A stretch of DNA of 64,000 nucleotides from Akkermansiaceae bacterium (GCA_015062005.1 SUVL01000001.1:1-64000), one strand, 5' to 3'; counted from the first letter of the stretch, positions 43,069-53,022 are shown. Made by a program: numbers and translations. Notes: generated by a model from the sequence alone, not told the origin.

Positions 43069-44368
43069 CAGCATCACCGTTTCCCGCGCCGCCAGCGGAC
43101 TGCGCGGCATCATCACCGTACCGGGCGATAAGAGCATCTCCCACCGTGTAGCCATACTCGGCGCTCTGGGCAGCGGCTCCATGCAGGTGCGCAACTACCT
43201 GTGCAGCGAGGACTGCGTGAACACCCTGCGCGCCATGCAGCAGCTGGGTGCCACCATCACCCCCGGCGATGCGGAGCAGAACTTCACACTCACCGGCACC
43301 GGCATGCAGCCCACCGCCCCGGCGCACGATGTCGACTGCGGCAACAGCGGCACCGGCATGCGGCTCATGGCGGGTGTGCTGGCATCCCTCCCCTTCCGCA
43401 GCCGCATGTTCGGCGATGCCTCGCTGAGCAGCCGCCCCATGAAGCGCATCATCGACCCGCTGAGCGCCATGGGCGCCCGCATCACCGCCTGCGGCGAAAA
43501 GCCCGGCTGCGCCCCGCTGGAGATTGAGGGCGGCACGCTGCACCCCATCCACTACGACCTGCCCATGGCCAGCGCCCAGGTGAAAAGCGCCGTGCTGCTG
43601 GCTGGCATGCTGGCAGAGGGGCGCACCTCGGTACACCAGCCCGCCATCACCCGCGACCACACCGAGCGCCTGTTCGAGCACTTCGGCATTCCCTGCTCCG
43701 TCTCAGCAGACGGGCTGGATATTGCCGTGCAGGGTCCGGTTGTTCCTGCGAACAAGGACATCACCGTGCCGGGCGATATTTCCAGCGCGGCTTTCTGGCT
43801 GGTAGCGGCCTCCATTGTGCCGGGCAGCGAGGTCACGCTGCTGAATGTGGGGCTGAATCCCACGCGCGATGCCGTCATCACCGTGCTGCGCCGCATGGGG
43901 GCCGACATCCGCATCACCAACCGCACCGAAGGCGGCGAACCCTACGGCGACCTCACCGTGCGAGCCCCGCAGAAACTCGCCGCCACCGAGGTGCTGAAGC
44001 ACGAAATCCCAAACCTCATCGATGAAATCCCCGTGCTGGCCGTGGCCGCCGCCTTTGCCGAAGGCACCACCCGCATCCGCAACGCCGCCGAGCTGCGCGT
44101 GAAGGAAAGCGACCGCATCTCCACCGTGGTGGGCAACCTGCGCGCCATGGGAGCCGCAGTCGAGGAGTTCCCGGATGGCATGGAAATCACCGGCGGGGCT
44201 CCGCTGCACGGCGCCACCATGGATTGCTACGGCGACCACCGCATCGCCATGAGCTTCCTCATGGCCGGGCTCAATGCCGATGGCGAGACCACCCTGCACA
44301 ACTGCCACAGCATCAACACCTCCTACCCCGGATTCGAGGAACACCTGCGCACCCTCACCCAAGGCTGA
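43058..44368 (+). CDS. aroA: 3-phosphoshikimate 1-carboxyvinyltransferase (EPSP synthase)
   Basis: Joins phosphoenolpyruvate to shikimate 3-phosphate. The 436 residues include ITVPGDKSISHR (substrate-binding Lys), CGNSGTGMRLMAG, the SSRPMKRIIDPL stretch, and RVKESDRI and DHRIAMSF near the end, all diagnostic. The start at 43058 is internal to the parvulin stop region; the longer upstream frame is shadow. aroK lies separately at 4.1 kb. Confidence 0.96.
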   Translation: MSSNSITVSRAASGLRGIITVPGDKSISHRVAILGALGSGSMQVRNYLCSEDCVNTLRAMQQLGATITPGDAEQNFTLTGTGMQPTAPAHDVDCGNSGTGMRLMAGVLASLPFRSRMFGDASLSSRPMKRIIDPLSAMGARITACGEKPGCAPLEIEGGTLHPIHYDLPMASAQVKSAVLLAGMLAEGRTSVHQPAITRDHTERLFEHFGIPCSVSADGLDIAVQGPVVPANKDITVPGDISSAAFWLVAASIVPGSEVTLLNVGLNPTRDAVITVLRRMGADIRITNRTEGGEPYGDLTVRAPQKLAATEVLKHEIPNLIDEIPVLAVAAAFAEGTTRIRNAAELRVKESDRISTVVGNLRAMGAAVEEFPDGMEITGGAPLHGATMDCYGDHRIAMSFLMAGLNADGETTLHNCHSINTSYPGFEEHLRTLTQG

Positions 44369-44377
44369 AACTCCCTC

Positions 44378-46228
44378 ATGGCTCGAATCACCCAGGAATG
44401 CGTGGCACGCATCAAGGACTCTGCGGATATCGTGGAGCTCCTCAGCAAGTACCTGCAACTGCGCCGCGCGGGCAATTCCTGGAAAGCCTGCTGCCCCTTC
44501 CACAGCGAAAAGACCCCCTCCTTCCACGTGAACCCGGCGCGCCAGACCTTCCACTGCTTCGGCTGCGGAGTGGGCGGCGATGCGCTGAAGTTCATCATGA
44601 TGTTCGAGAACCTCGATTACCCCACTGCCCTGCGCCGTCTGGCGGATATGAACGGCATACCGGTCATCGAGGAGGAGGAGAATCCCGAGATGGCACGGCT
44701 GCGCCGCATGCGCGCCCGCGTGGTGGAGGCCAACACCCTGGCCACGGAGTACTACCACCGCAAGCTCTGCCGCGATGCCGCCGCCGCCCATGTGCGCGAA
44801 TACCTCAAGCAGCGCGGCTTCGGCATCGAAATCGCCCGCGCCTGGCAGCTCGGCTGGGCACCGCCGGATTTCCGGGAGTTCGGGCAGCTGGCCGCCAGCC
44901 GCAGCATGGATGAGCGCCTGCTGACCGAAGCCTACCTGCTGGGGCGTGGACAGCGCGGGCTCTACCCCGTGTTCCGCGACCGCCTCATGTTCCCCATCCA
45001 CAACGTCCGCGGCGAGGTGGTCGGCTTCTCCGGCCGCGTCATCCGCGCCGACCAGGACCCGCGCAAATACGTGAACACTGCCGATACCGCAGCCTTCCAC
45101 AAGGGCGAGCTCCTCTTCGGGCTCTACAAAGCCACCGGCCCCATCGGCAAGGCGGGCATGTGCGTGGTGGTCTGCGAAGGCCAGCTGGACGTGATTGCCT
45201 GCCACGAAAAGGCCGATATCCGCAATGCCGTGGCCGGCCTGGGCACCGCCTTCACCGATGAGCACGCCCGAATCCTGCGTAAATACGCCAAGAAGGCCAT
45301 CCTCTGCTACGATGGCGACAACGCCGGCATCAAGGCCAGCGAAAAAACCTTCCGCAAGCTCGCCGCTGCCGGGCTGGAGGTCTACCACGCCAGCCTGCCC
45401 CCCGGCGAAGACCCGGATTCCCTCATCGGCAGCAGCGGCCCGGAGGCCCTGCGCGAGGCCATCGACACCGCCCGCCCATATCTTGAAGTGCGCGTGGGGC
45501 AAGAGCTTGCCATGATTCAGGGCGATGCGAATGCCCGCGCTGCCCTCATCCCACGCATGGCTGATCTGGCCGCAGAAATCACCGACCGCAACCGACGAGA
45601 TGTGGCCGTGGCCGACCTGGCCACCCGACTGAACACCGGTCTGGAAGCCCTTCGCGAAACCGTGGAAGGCATCATCCGCACCCGCAAGGAAAGCCCGCAA
45701 TCCGCACCCGCCGAACCCCAGTGGGAACCCGGCGAGGAGGAAGAATTCCCTGTCGCCGGCGAGCCCATGCAGGAAGCCCCTCGGCGTGTCATCCCCATCA
45801 CCCTGCACAACGTCATCCGCGATATCCTCTTCCTCGCCGCCTCCAACAGCGAGGCCCAGGCCCTGCTGCTGGAGCGCATCGAAGAGCTCCAGGAACCCAT
45901 CCGCTGGCTTTCCGGCGGCGTGGTGCTGCAACGCTTCATGGAATGCCTGCCAGCCCCCGGAGATGACGAAGCCTGGCAAGCCTTCTCCTCACAGCTTCCC
46001 CCCGAGCAATCCGCCGCCCTGCGGTACTTGGAGCACAGCCCGGTCGACTTCCCCGATGCCGCCGCCGTGGTAGATTCCACCTGCGCCAATGCTGCCCTGG
46101 CCGCCCTCAAGGCACACGTGGACCAGCTCCGCTCCCGCATCAACGCCCCCGGCATCTCCTGGCAGGATGCCGCCCCACTCCTGGAGGAACTCAACGAGCT
46201 CCAGAAACTCATCAACGCAGCTGAGTGA
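44378..46228 (+). CDS. dnaG: DNA primase
   Basis: Makes RNA primers at the replication fork. The 616-residue protein has the zinc-binding domain with Cys39, His42, Cys60 and Cys63 (CCPFH...CFGCG), the RNA-polymerase-like core and a TOPRIM site (VVVCEGQLDVIACH, ILCYDGDNAGIKA). The C-terminal helicase-binding region is present but divergent. It begins 9 nt after aroA and is probably co-transcribed. A repeat begins 5 bp after its stop. Confidence 0.95.
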   Translation: MARITQECVARIKDSADIVELLSKYLQLRRAGNSWKACCPFHSEKTPSFHVNPARQTFHCFGCGVGGDALKFIMMFENLDYPTALRRLADMNGIPVIEEEENPEMARLRRMRARVVEANTLATEYYHRKLCRDAAAAHVREYLKQRGFGIEIARAWQLGWAPPDFREFGQLAASRSMDERLLTEAYLLGRGQRGLYPVFRDRLMFPIHNVRGEVVGFSGRVIRADQDPRKYVNTADTAAFHKGELLFGLYKATGPIGKAGMCVVVCEGQLDVIACHEKADIRNAVAGLGTAFTDEHARILRKYAKKAILCYDGDNAGIKASEKTFRKLAAAGLEVYHASLPPGEDPDSLIGSSGPEALREAIDTARPYLEVRVGQELAMIQGDANARAALIPRMADLAAEITDRNRRDVAVADLATRLNTGLEALRETVEGIIRTRKESPQSAPAEPQWEPGEEEEFPVAGEPMQEAPRRVIPITLHNVIRDILFLAASNSEAQALLLERIEELQEPIRWLSGGVVLQRFMECLPAPGDDEAWQAFSSQLPPEQSAALRYLEHSPVDFPDAAAVVDSTCANAALAALKAHVDQLRSRINAPGISWQDAAPLLEELNELQKLINAAE

Positions 46229-46233
46229 ATTCC

Positions 46234-46430
46234 TCATATTGGGAACCTCTGAAAACTCTAAACTTACCAACAAATGAGAATCTGTAAGTACAATGTACAA
46301 AGGACAAAGTACAATTTGAAAATCCCCTGCGGCTTCCGTCTTCGCCCTGCGGGCTACGCCGAGACTAGTTGCCGCAGCCGTTTAAAATGGCGGGCCGGAG
46401 GCCCGCGGAACTTCTTCAATTGTCAATAGG
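46234..46430. repeat. Left outer repeat of the helicase cassette
   Basis: CATATTGGGAACCTCTGAAA, then ACTCTAAACTTACCAAC, matches in inverse the repeat at about 52800-52858 on the far side of the helicase gene. It runs into a block shared with 2229-2310 (GTACAATGTACAAAGGACAA ... CCGCAGCCGTTTAAAATGGC). Confidence 0.75.
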
Positions 46431-46850
46431 GTACTTCTAAAAACTCGAAACTAATCAACAAATTGGCTTTGTCGGGCTGAAAGCCCGAGGAATTTTGAGC
46501 CCGTCAGGGCGACACTTTCCATAGTCAATAGAGCCCAGGGCGTGAGCCCTGGGTTTGACAAAAAAATAAGCCGGAACCCCGCCAGCTGGCGGGGTGGCAG
46601 ATTCGCATGAGCGTTCTGTTTATGTTAAGCATTGATTATTTGTATATCAACGAGCATCCACGTCTGCCACCCACTCGCTCCGCTCGGGGTTCGGTTACTA
46701 TTTTCACTTTACCCCAGGGCTTACGCCCTGGGCTCTATTGAACTTACCGCCCCGCCAGTAGGCGGGGCTCAGAATTCCGCTCGCCTGCGGCTCGACAAAT
46801 TCCGATTTTTCATGCAGAGGGGGGGGATTCTTCCCAGATGTTGCTGATTT
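46430..46850. mobile_element. Transposase-less relative of the Y1 element
   Basis: The left arm starts GGGTACTTCTAAAAACTC and carries GGAATTTTGAGCCCGTCAGG, a hairpin CCCAGGGCGTGAGCCCTGGG and CGGAACCCCG...GGTGGCAG. The right arm (about 46662-46810) repeats these in inverse (CTGCCACCCACTCGC, GGGGTTCGG, CCCAGGGCTTACGCCCTGGG, CCGCTCGCCTGCGGCTCG). Only about 65 bp separate the arms, where 15775-16257 has the transposase gene. No gene is visible. Confidence 0.75.
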
Positions 46851-46858
46851 TTGTTTTC

Positions 46859-46888
46859 TTGACTTACCGGGGCGGCAAGTGGTAGCAT
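46859..46888 (+). promoter_or_regulatory. Possible helicase gene promoter
   Basis: TTGACT (46859-46864) and TAGCAT (46883-46888) with an 18-bp spacer; the leader would be about 20 nt. Confidence 0.45.
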
Positions 46889-46915
46889 ACCGGTAGCAAT
46901 ATACGAATAGCCGCC

Positions 46916-49900
46916 ATGGAACCCACTCCCCGTGTAAGTCTCTCTATATCAACCTACCGATATTCCTCCATTGTCTACCTGCGCAATGACCGCCCAGTGC
47001 TGTGGCATGTGGAGGTAAAGGCCGAGGACGCCCTGCAGGGTGCAAAGCTGCGGGTACGGCATGAACCTGAAGGTTTTGCAGAGCCGCAAGAGTGGGATAT
47101 GCCGTATCTGGCCGCCGGGCAGCTCTATACCCGGCACGGCGAATGCCCGGTGTATCATGCCGATGCCCTGCTGGCGCTGAAAGAGGATGTGCCGGGGCGC
47201 ATAGTCGTGGAGCTGCTGGATCATGACGACACCGTGCTGGCACAGCGGGAAGACACGTTCAAGTGGCTGGCGTTCAACACCTGGGCGGGCGGCAACGAGT
47301 ACCCGGAGCTGCTGGCGGCACTCACCCTGCCCCATGACCCTGCGGTGGATTCCATCATAAGCAGCATCGGCACCGGAAAAGGGTACGCCGATGAACCAGC
47401 CGGCATGCTGGCCCGACTCCGCAGCCTGTGGGAGCACATTGCCGGGATGAATATAGAATACGCCCTGCCGCCGAAGAGCTGGATTGAGGACGGCCTGGGG
47501 CAGAGGGTGCGCACCCCTTCCTGTATCATGGAGGAGAAATGCTCCACCTGCCTGGATTCCACACTGCTGCTGGCAGCCTGCGTGGCCAGGCTGGAGCTGA
47601 ATCCCTTTGTCATCCTGATTGACGGCCATGCCTTCCTGGGCGTGCAGAAGGAGAACCGCTACCTGCCCTCGCCGCATCTCACCCCGGTCTCCACCGTCCG
47701 CAACCAGCTGAAGCGCGAACAGCTGCTGGTGCTGGAAACCACCATGCTGAACACCCATGGCAGCCGCACACCTGTGGATTTCGACAAGGCCATGACCACC
47801 GGCACGGTGTTGCTGGAGAAGCTGGACGACGATGACTACTTCCAGGCGCTGGATATCAAGAGCCTGTGGTACCAGGTCGGCATCCACCCGATTCAGGGCG
47901 GGCTGCCGGAAAATACAAACCCGGTACCCGCAGCCGAGGAAGTTGACAACCTGGTGAGCAGCATGCCCCGCAACCGCATGGATGTGTGGCAGCTCAAGCT
48001 GCTGGATCTTTCGCTGCGCAACCCGCTGCTGAACACGAATCCCTGCGGGAAGCGCCACCTGCCCCTGCTGCTGCCGGATGTAGGCACGCTGGAGGATAAA
48101 CTGGCAGACGGTGCAGCTTTCCGGGTGAAAGCGGTTCCGGAGACCTACTGGAGCATCACCTCGCAGGTGCAGCACGGGGCAGATTCCGGCGCGATGGCCC
48201 AGCGGCTCGCCGAATGCGTGGACTCCATGTTCAAGAATAATGAACTGGCCTCCAACCTGCCCCCGCAGCAGCTCCAGAAACAGATGCAGAGCCTCTACCT
48301 GACCACGCGGCGGGAAATGGAGGAAAGCGGCGCAAACACGCTCTACATTGCCTGCGGCTTCCTCAAGTGGTACCGCCGCAATGTGCGCGAGCAACGCGCC
48401 TTCCGCGCCCCCATTCTGCTGCTGCCGGTGCGGCTCACCCGCCCCAGCGTGAAAGCGGGCTTCACCCTGCGCGGCAGCGATGAGGAGCCGCGCATGAACA
48501 TGACCCTGCTGGAGCTGCTCAAGACCGAGTTCGGCCTCTCCATCCCCGAGTTGGAAGGCGAGCTGCCCACAGACAAATCAGGCCTTGACGTAGCCAGGAT
48601 TTTCAACATCGTGCGCGCGGCTATTGATGCCCAGCCGGGCTGGGAGGTGGAGGAACTCTGCGTGCTCGGCACTTTCTCCTTCACCAAATACCTGATGTGG
48701 AAAGATTTGTGCGACCGCCGCACCGACCTGCTCCGCAACCCGATTGTGAGCCAGATTGCCGCCACGGAGCGCGGCATCTTCCCGGAACAGGTGGGGTTCC
48801 CCGACCCCGCCACCATCGACAACGAGGTGGAGGCCCACAAGGTGTACACCCCGCTTTCTTCGGATTCCTCGCAGCTTTCTGCCGTGCTGGCCGCCGGGCG
48901 CGGCAAGAATTTCGTGCTCATCGGGCCACCCGGCACCGGCAAGAGCCAGACCATCACGAACATGATTGCGCACTGTCTGGCGCATGGCAAGACCGTGCTC
49001 TTCGTGGCCGAAAAAGCTGCGGCTCTGCAGGTGGTGCACAACCGCCTCAAGCGCGTGGGACTGGAGGAATTCTGCCTGGAGCTGCACTCCAACAAGGCCA
49101 ATAAGAAAGACGTGCTGGCGCAGTACAAGGCGGCGGTGGAGGCCATCAGCGCCGGAGCCGACAGGCAGGACTGGGAGGAACAGGTCAATTCCATGGCCCA
49201 GCTGCGCCACCAGCTCAATATGCTGCCTTGGGAGCTGCACCACCTCTACCCGGATGAGAGCAGCCTGTTCAACGATATTGACCTCGTGGCCACCCACCCG
49301 GATGTGCCAGAGTTCTCCCCCTGCCCGGAAAAGCCCGCCGACCTCACTCGCCCGGAGAAAATGAAGCGACTGGAGGAAGCCCGCGACCTCGCTCTGCATT
49401 TCGAACTGGTGCGCCAGCTGAGCCCGGAGCAGTGTACCCTGCTCACCGGCACCGAATACAGCCTGGAGTGGGAGGAAAAGCTGCATGCCGACCTGCGCCG
49501 CTACTGCGACGGCCACGAAGCATGGGAACAGGAAGCCGCCCGCTCTGCCGGGCCGCTGAGTATTCCGGCATCGGAAATCCGGAACGCCCTGGCCACCATC
49601 GAAGCCGCGGCATCCGCCGTGGGCAGCGGCCAGGAAGCCCTGCTGCCCGGCCACGCCCGCGCGACGCTCGAGCTACTCAGCCGCATTGCCGAAAAAGCAG
49701 GAGAGTTCCGCAGCTTCAAGGCAAAACTCTCGCTGGATTACCCGGCTGAAGCCCTGCAGGACGACGATCTGCCGACCCGGCTGCGCGAGTGCAAGGACAT
49801 CGCCATTTCCGGGTTCTTCACCCGCTTCTTCGGCATGCGCCGCATGCGCCGCTACCTGCAGATGCTGGCTGGCAGCACCCGCAAGCCCGCCGATTGTCTG

Positions 49901-52555
49901 GCGGAGCTGCAGGCTCTGGTCCGCATGCAGGAAATCACCCGCTGGCAGGCCGGGCAGAACACCGCCGCCCTGCCCGCCGAGTTAAACAAGGGGCTCGGAA
50001 CAACCGATGAACTGCTGGAAAAAGCCCGGAAAGCCGCCGCTCTCTACGCCACAGCGGATTCCAGCGAAGCCGCGCTGCAGACCATTCTGCAAGGCGGGGT
50101 TCCCGGTGTGCAGAGCATCGTAAGCAAGCTGCGGGAAAAGGAACGGGCGCTCTGCGAGGCGGAAAGCGCACTGCGCGCCGTGGCGCCGGAGGAGGGCTGC
50201 ACCGCAGCCTGGGCCAAGGGGCTGCTTGAGCTGCGTCCGCAGTGGCGCAACCTGGTGCTCTGGAACCGCAAGACCCGCGAGTGCCCCCCCGCCTGGGTCG
50301 CCCCGCTGCAGGGTGGGCTCATCGCCCCGGATGCCTTCCCCCTGGCTGTGCAGGTGAACATGGCCCGCCAGCGGCTCCGCGCTGCTGCGGCAGAGAACAA
50401 GACGCTGCTGGAGTTCATGCCGGCCATTCACGAAGGCCGCATTGCCGACTTTGCCGCCAAGGACAGCGAAATCCTGAAAGCCACCTCGCGGCAGGTGCGC
50501 AACCAGCTTATCCAACGCGCCGCCGGTATCTCGCGGCACGGCACGGAAGTAGCCCTGCTGCAGCGTGAGCTCTCCAAGCAGCGCGCGCACATGCCGCTGC
50601 GCCAGCTGCTCACCTCCATCCCGAATCTCACGCCGCTGCTCAAGCCCTGCATGCTCATGAGCCCGCTTTCCGTGGCCCAGTACCTCACCACCGATGCCGC
50701 ACCCTTCGATGTGGTCATCTTCGACGAGGCCTCGCAGATTCCGGTGTGGGATGCCATCGGCGCCATCGGTCGCGGGCACAACGCCATCATCGTGGGCGAC
50801 CCGCGCCAGATGCCGCCCACCAGCTTCTTCTCCCGCAGCAAGGATGCCGAGGAAGAGGACGACGGCATGACCGAAAAAGATATGGAAAGCATTCTGGATG
50901 AATGCCTGGCCTGCAATATCCCCGCGCTTAACCTCAACTGGCACTACCGCAGCAAGTCCGAAAGCCTCATCGCCTACTCGAACAACCAGTACTACGAGCA
51001 GAAGCTCACCACCTTCCCCGCGCCCCGCACCCAGGACAACGCCGTGCACTACCACCACGTGAAGGGCACCTACGAGCCCGGCAGCAGCAAGCGCATCAAC
51101 CTGGCAGAGGCCACCGCCCTGGTGGCGCATGTGCTGGAAACCCTCCGCAAGCCGGATTTCCGCTACACTGAGGCCAGCAGTATCGGTATCGTGACCTTCA
51201 ACACCCAGCAGCAGGCGCTCATCGAGGACCTGCTGGAAGCCGAACGCGCCAAGGATGAATCGCTGGAGCCCTACTTCGCGGAAAACAACCCCGAGGCGGT
51301 CTTCGTGAAGAATCTGGAAAACGTGCAGGGCGATGAGCGCGGCGTCATCTACTTCTCCACCACCTTCGGGCGCGATGCCAAGGGCAAGATGTCCATGAAC
51401 TTCGGACCGCTCAACCTCATGGGGGGGGAGCGCCGCCTGAATGTGGCCATCACCCGCGCCCGCACCGCCATGCATGTGTTCACCAGCATGCTGCCGGAGG
51501 ATATCGACCTCTCCCGCACCCGCGCCCGCGGCGCGGCCGACCTGCGCGGCTTCCTGGACTACGCCCGCCGCGGTGCCGCTGCCTATCTGGAGCTGCAGCA
51601 GGGCATCCGGCTTCCGGAAAGGGATAGCCTCATCGCACGCCTCACCGCCGATTTGACCGCCCGCGGCTGGAAATGCCACACCAATGTAGGCGTGTCCGAC
51701 TACCGCATCGATATCGCCGTGGAGCATCCCGAATCCCCCGATACCGTGCTGGCGGGCATCGCCACGGACGGCTATTCCTACGCTGCGGCCAACACCGCCC
51801 GCGACCGCGATGTGCTGCGCCACTCGGTGCTGCATATCCTGGGCTGGCGACTCCTGCGCGTGTGGGCCATCGACTGGTGGCGCAACCCCGCGGCCTGCGA
51901 GGACGCACTGGATGCCGCGCTCAAGGGCTTTGTGGAAGCCGGGCCCCTGCCCGCGCCGGAGCTGCCGCTGCTCACCGCGCCGCTGACCGCAGCCACGGAG
52001 CCCAAGGCCGGTATCATCGTGGTGGAAGCCCCCGCCCCGGAGCAACTGCAGCCGCTGGAAGGCCCGGCCTATCACGAAGCCCGGCTGAACACCACGCTGC
52101 CCCCGCTCTTCGAAATGAGCGAATCAAGTCTGCGTCCCTATATCACCCTCTTTGTAAAAGAAGAAGGCCCGATTAAGGAGAGTTTCCTCATGAGCCGACT
52201 GCGCAGCCACTCGCTCACCCCGGCGCTCTCCCAATCGCTGCGCGCCCGCCTGCAGGATATCATCAGCCGCCAACTGGAGCGAGGCGAATACTGCGGCCGC
52301 ATGGAAGGCACCACCCGCGTGCTCTACGCCACCGGCACCCCCGATGTGCTGCCCCGCGCCAAGGGCCCCCGCAACTGGGACGACGTGCCCGATTCCGAGC
52401 TCAGCGCCATCTCGGTGCAGGTGCTGGCGCACCTCAAATGCATCAGTGGCTGCGATGACCACCTCAAAGGCATCGCCACCTACCTCGGCATCGGACGCCT
52501 CACCAAGCCCCTCCGCGAGCACCTCACCGTCATCGTCCAGCAACAGCCCGAATAA
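46916..52555 (+). CDS. DUF4011-type SF1 helicase-nuclease with transglutaminase-like N terminus
   Basis: A single 1879-residue protein. In order: a beta-rich start (1-100); a transglutaminase-like region with Cys212 (TCLDSTLLLAACVARL), His238 (DGHAFLGV) and an ETT stretch (274-276); a DUF4011 region from 358 (WQLKLLDLSLRNPLLNTN); SF1 helicase motifs, with Walker A GPPGTGKS (670-677), a long coiled insertion, Walker B FDEAS (1269-1273), GDPRQMPP and motif VI GERRLNVAITRAR (near 1504); a restriction-like nuclease from 1596 (YRIDIAVEHP, DGYSYAAANTARDRD, GWRLLRVWAIDWW); and a DUF3320 winged-helix-like end (about 1740-1785). Proteins with this layout are found in anti-phage gene neighbourhoods. 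It has no operon partner and lies between inverted repeats. Confidence 0.88.
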   Translation: MEPTPRVSLSISTYRYSSIVYLRNDRPVLWHVEVKAEDALQGAKLRVRHEPEGFAEPQEWDMPYLAAGQLYTRHGECPVYHADALLALKEDVPGRIVVELLDHDDTVLAQREDTFKWLAFNTWAGGNEYPELLAALTLPHDPAVDSIISSIGTGKGYADEPAGMLARLRSLWEHIAGMNIEYALPPKSWIEDGLGQRVRTPSCIMEEKCSTCLDSTLLLAACVARLELNPFVILIDGHAFLGVQKENRYLPSPHLTPVSTVRNQLKREQLLVLETTMLNTHGSRTPVDFDKAMTTGTVLLEKLDDDDYFQALDIKSLWYQVGIHPIQGGLPENTNPVPAAEEVDNLVSSMPRNRMDVWQLKLLDLSLRNPLLNTNPCGKRHLPLLLPDVGTLEDKLADGAAFRVKAVPETYWSITSQVQHGADSGAMAQRLAECVDSMFKNNELASNLPPQQLQKQMQSLYLTTRREMEESGANTLYIACGFLKWYRRNVREQRAFRAPILLLPVRLTRPSVKAGFTLRGSDEEPRMNMTLLELLKTEFGLSIPELEGELPTDKSGLDVARIFNIVRAAIDAQPGWEVEELCVLGTFSFTKYLMWKDLCDRRTDLLRNPIVSQIAATERGIFPEQVGFPDPATIDNEVEAHKVYTPLSSDSSQLSAVLAAGRGKNFVLIGPPGTGKSQTITNMIAHCLAHGKTVLFVAEKAAALQVVHNRLKRVGLEEFCLELHSNKANKKDVLAQYKAAVEAISAGADRQDWEEQVNSMAQLRHQLNMLPWELHHLYPDESSLFNDIDLVATHPDVPEFSPCPEKPADLTRPEKMKRLEEARDLALHFELVRQLSPEQCTLLTGTEYSLEWEEKLHADLRRYCDGHEAWEQEAARSAGPLSIPASEIRNALATIEAAASAVGSGQEALLPGHARATLELLSRIAEKAGEFRSFKAKLSLDYPAEALQDDDLPTRLRECKDIAISGFFTRFFGMRRMRRYLQMLAGSTRKPADCLAELQALVRMQEITRWQAGQNTAALPAELNKGLGTTDELLEKARKAAALYATADSSEAALQTILQGGVPGVQSIVSKLREKERALCEAESALRAVAPEEGCTAAWAKGLLELRPQWRNLVLWNRKTRECPPAWVAPLQGGLIAPDAFPLAVQVNMARQRLRAAAAENKTLLEFMPAIHEGRIADFAAKDSEILKATSRQVRNQLIQRAAGISRHGTEVALLQRELSKQRAHMPLRQLLTSIPNLTPLLKPCMLMSPLSVAQYLTTDAAPFDVVIFDEASQIPVWDAIGAIGRGHNAIIVGDPRQMPPTSFFSRSKDAEEEDDGMTEKDMESILDECLACNIPALNLNWHYRSKSESLIAYSNNQYYEQKLTTFPAPRTQDNAVHYHHVKGTYEPGSSKRINLAEATALVAHVLETLRKPDFRYTEASSIGIVTFNTQQQALIEDLLEAERAKDESLEPYFAENNPEAVFVKNLENVQGDERGVIYFSTTFGRDAKGKMSMNFGPLNLMGGERRLNVAITRARTAMHVFTSMLPEDIDLSRTRARGAADLRGFLDYARRGAAAYLELQQGIRLPERDSLIARLTADLTARGWKCHTNVGVSDYRIDIAVEHPESPDTVLAGIATDGYSYAAANTARDRDVLRHSVLHILGWRLLRVWAIDWWRNPAACEDALDAALKGFVEAGPLPAPELPLLTAPLTAATEPKAGIIVVEAPAPEQLQPLEGPAYHEARLNTTLPPLFEMSESSLRPYITLFVKEEGPIKESFLMSRLRSHSLTPALSQSLRARLQDIISRQLERGEYCGRMEGTTRVLYATGTPDVLPRAKGPRNWDDVPDSELSAISVQVLAHLKCISGCDDHLKGIATYLGIGRLTKPLREHLTVIVQQQPE

Positions 52556-52779
52556 AGGGCCATGCCAAAGCTGCCACTCGTACAGCCCGCTTTTATTGCC
52601 CAGGCAATCGAAGCACTATATACTACAAAAAAAGAAAACCGAAGGAATCGCAGGAGATGAAAGAAGTGAGCGGACGACCGAGCGTCTCGTAGGTATAGGT
52701 ACGCTGAGCCACAGTGGCAGCACCGCGCATACAGGTCAAGCTGAGGTTCGTAGCTATGCACCTTCACCCTGCCGGGGCT

Positions 52780-52858
52780 GACTTTCCGCTCGCCTGCGGC
52801 TCGCCAAAGATTCCAATTAGTTGGTAAGTTTTGAGTTTTTAGAGGTTCTCATATTACC
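52780..52858. repeat. Right outer repeat of the helicase cassette
   Basis: In inverse it reads GAGAACCTCTAAAAACTC, AAAACTTACCAAC, TTGGAATCT and then GCGAGCCGCAGGCGAGCGG. This matches 46234-46283 and the ends of the transposase element. The 220 bp between the helicase stop and this repeat hold no gene that I can see. Confidence 0.75.
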
Positions 52859-52938
52859 ATTTTTCCTGGCATACGCCACCTTTTCTCTTGACTCCATGCG
52901 CATTTCGCGTTTTAATCATCGCACATCACCCCACAAGC

Positions 52939-53019
52939 GCCGGCTTGGCGGAATGGTAGACGCGCTCGACTCAAAATCGAGTTCCCCAAAGAGTGTGGGT
53001 TCGAGTCCCACAGCCGGTA
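52939..53019 (+). tRNA. tRNA-Leu (anticodon CAA)
   Basis: An 81-nt class II tRNA. The acceptor GCCGGCT pairs with AGCCGGT (first pair G-T), discriminator A. The anticodon stem CTCGA/TCGAG encloses CTCAAAA, giving CAA, which reads TTG. A short variable arm (TTCCCCAAAGAG) and the T arm GTGGGTTCGAGTCCCAC follow. CCA is not encoded. Confidence 0.95.
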
Positions 53020-53022
53020 CTG

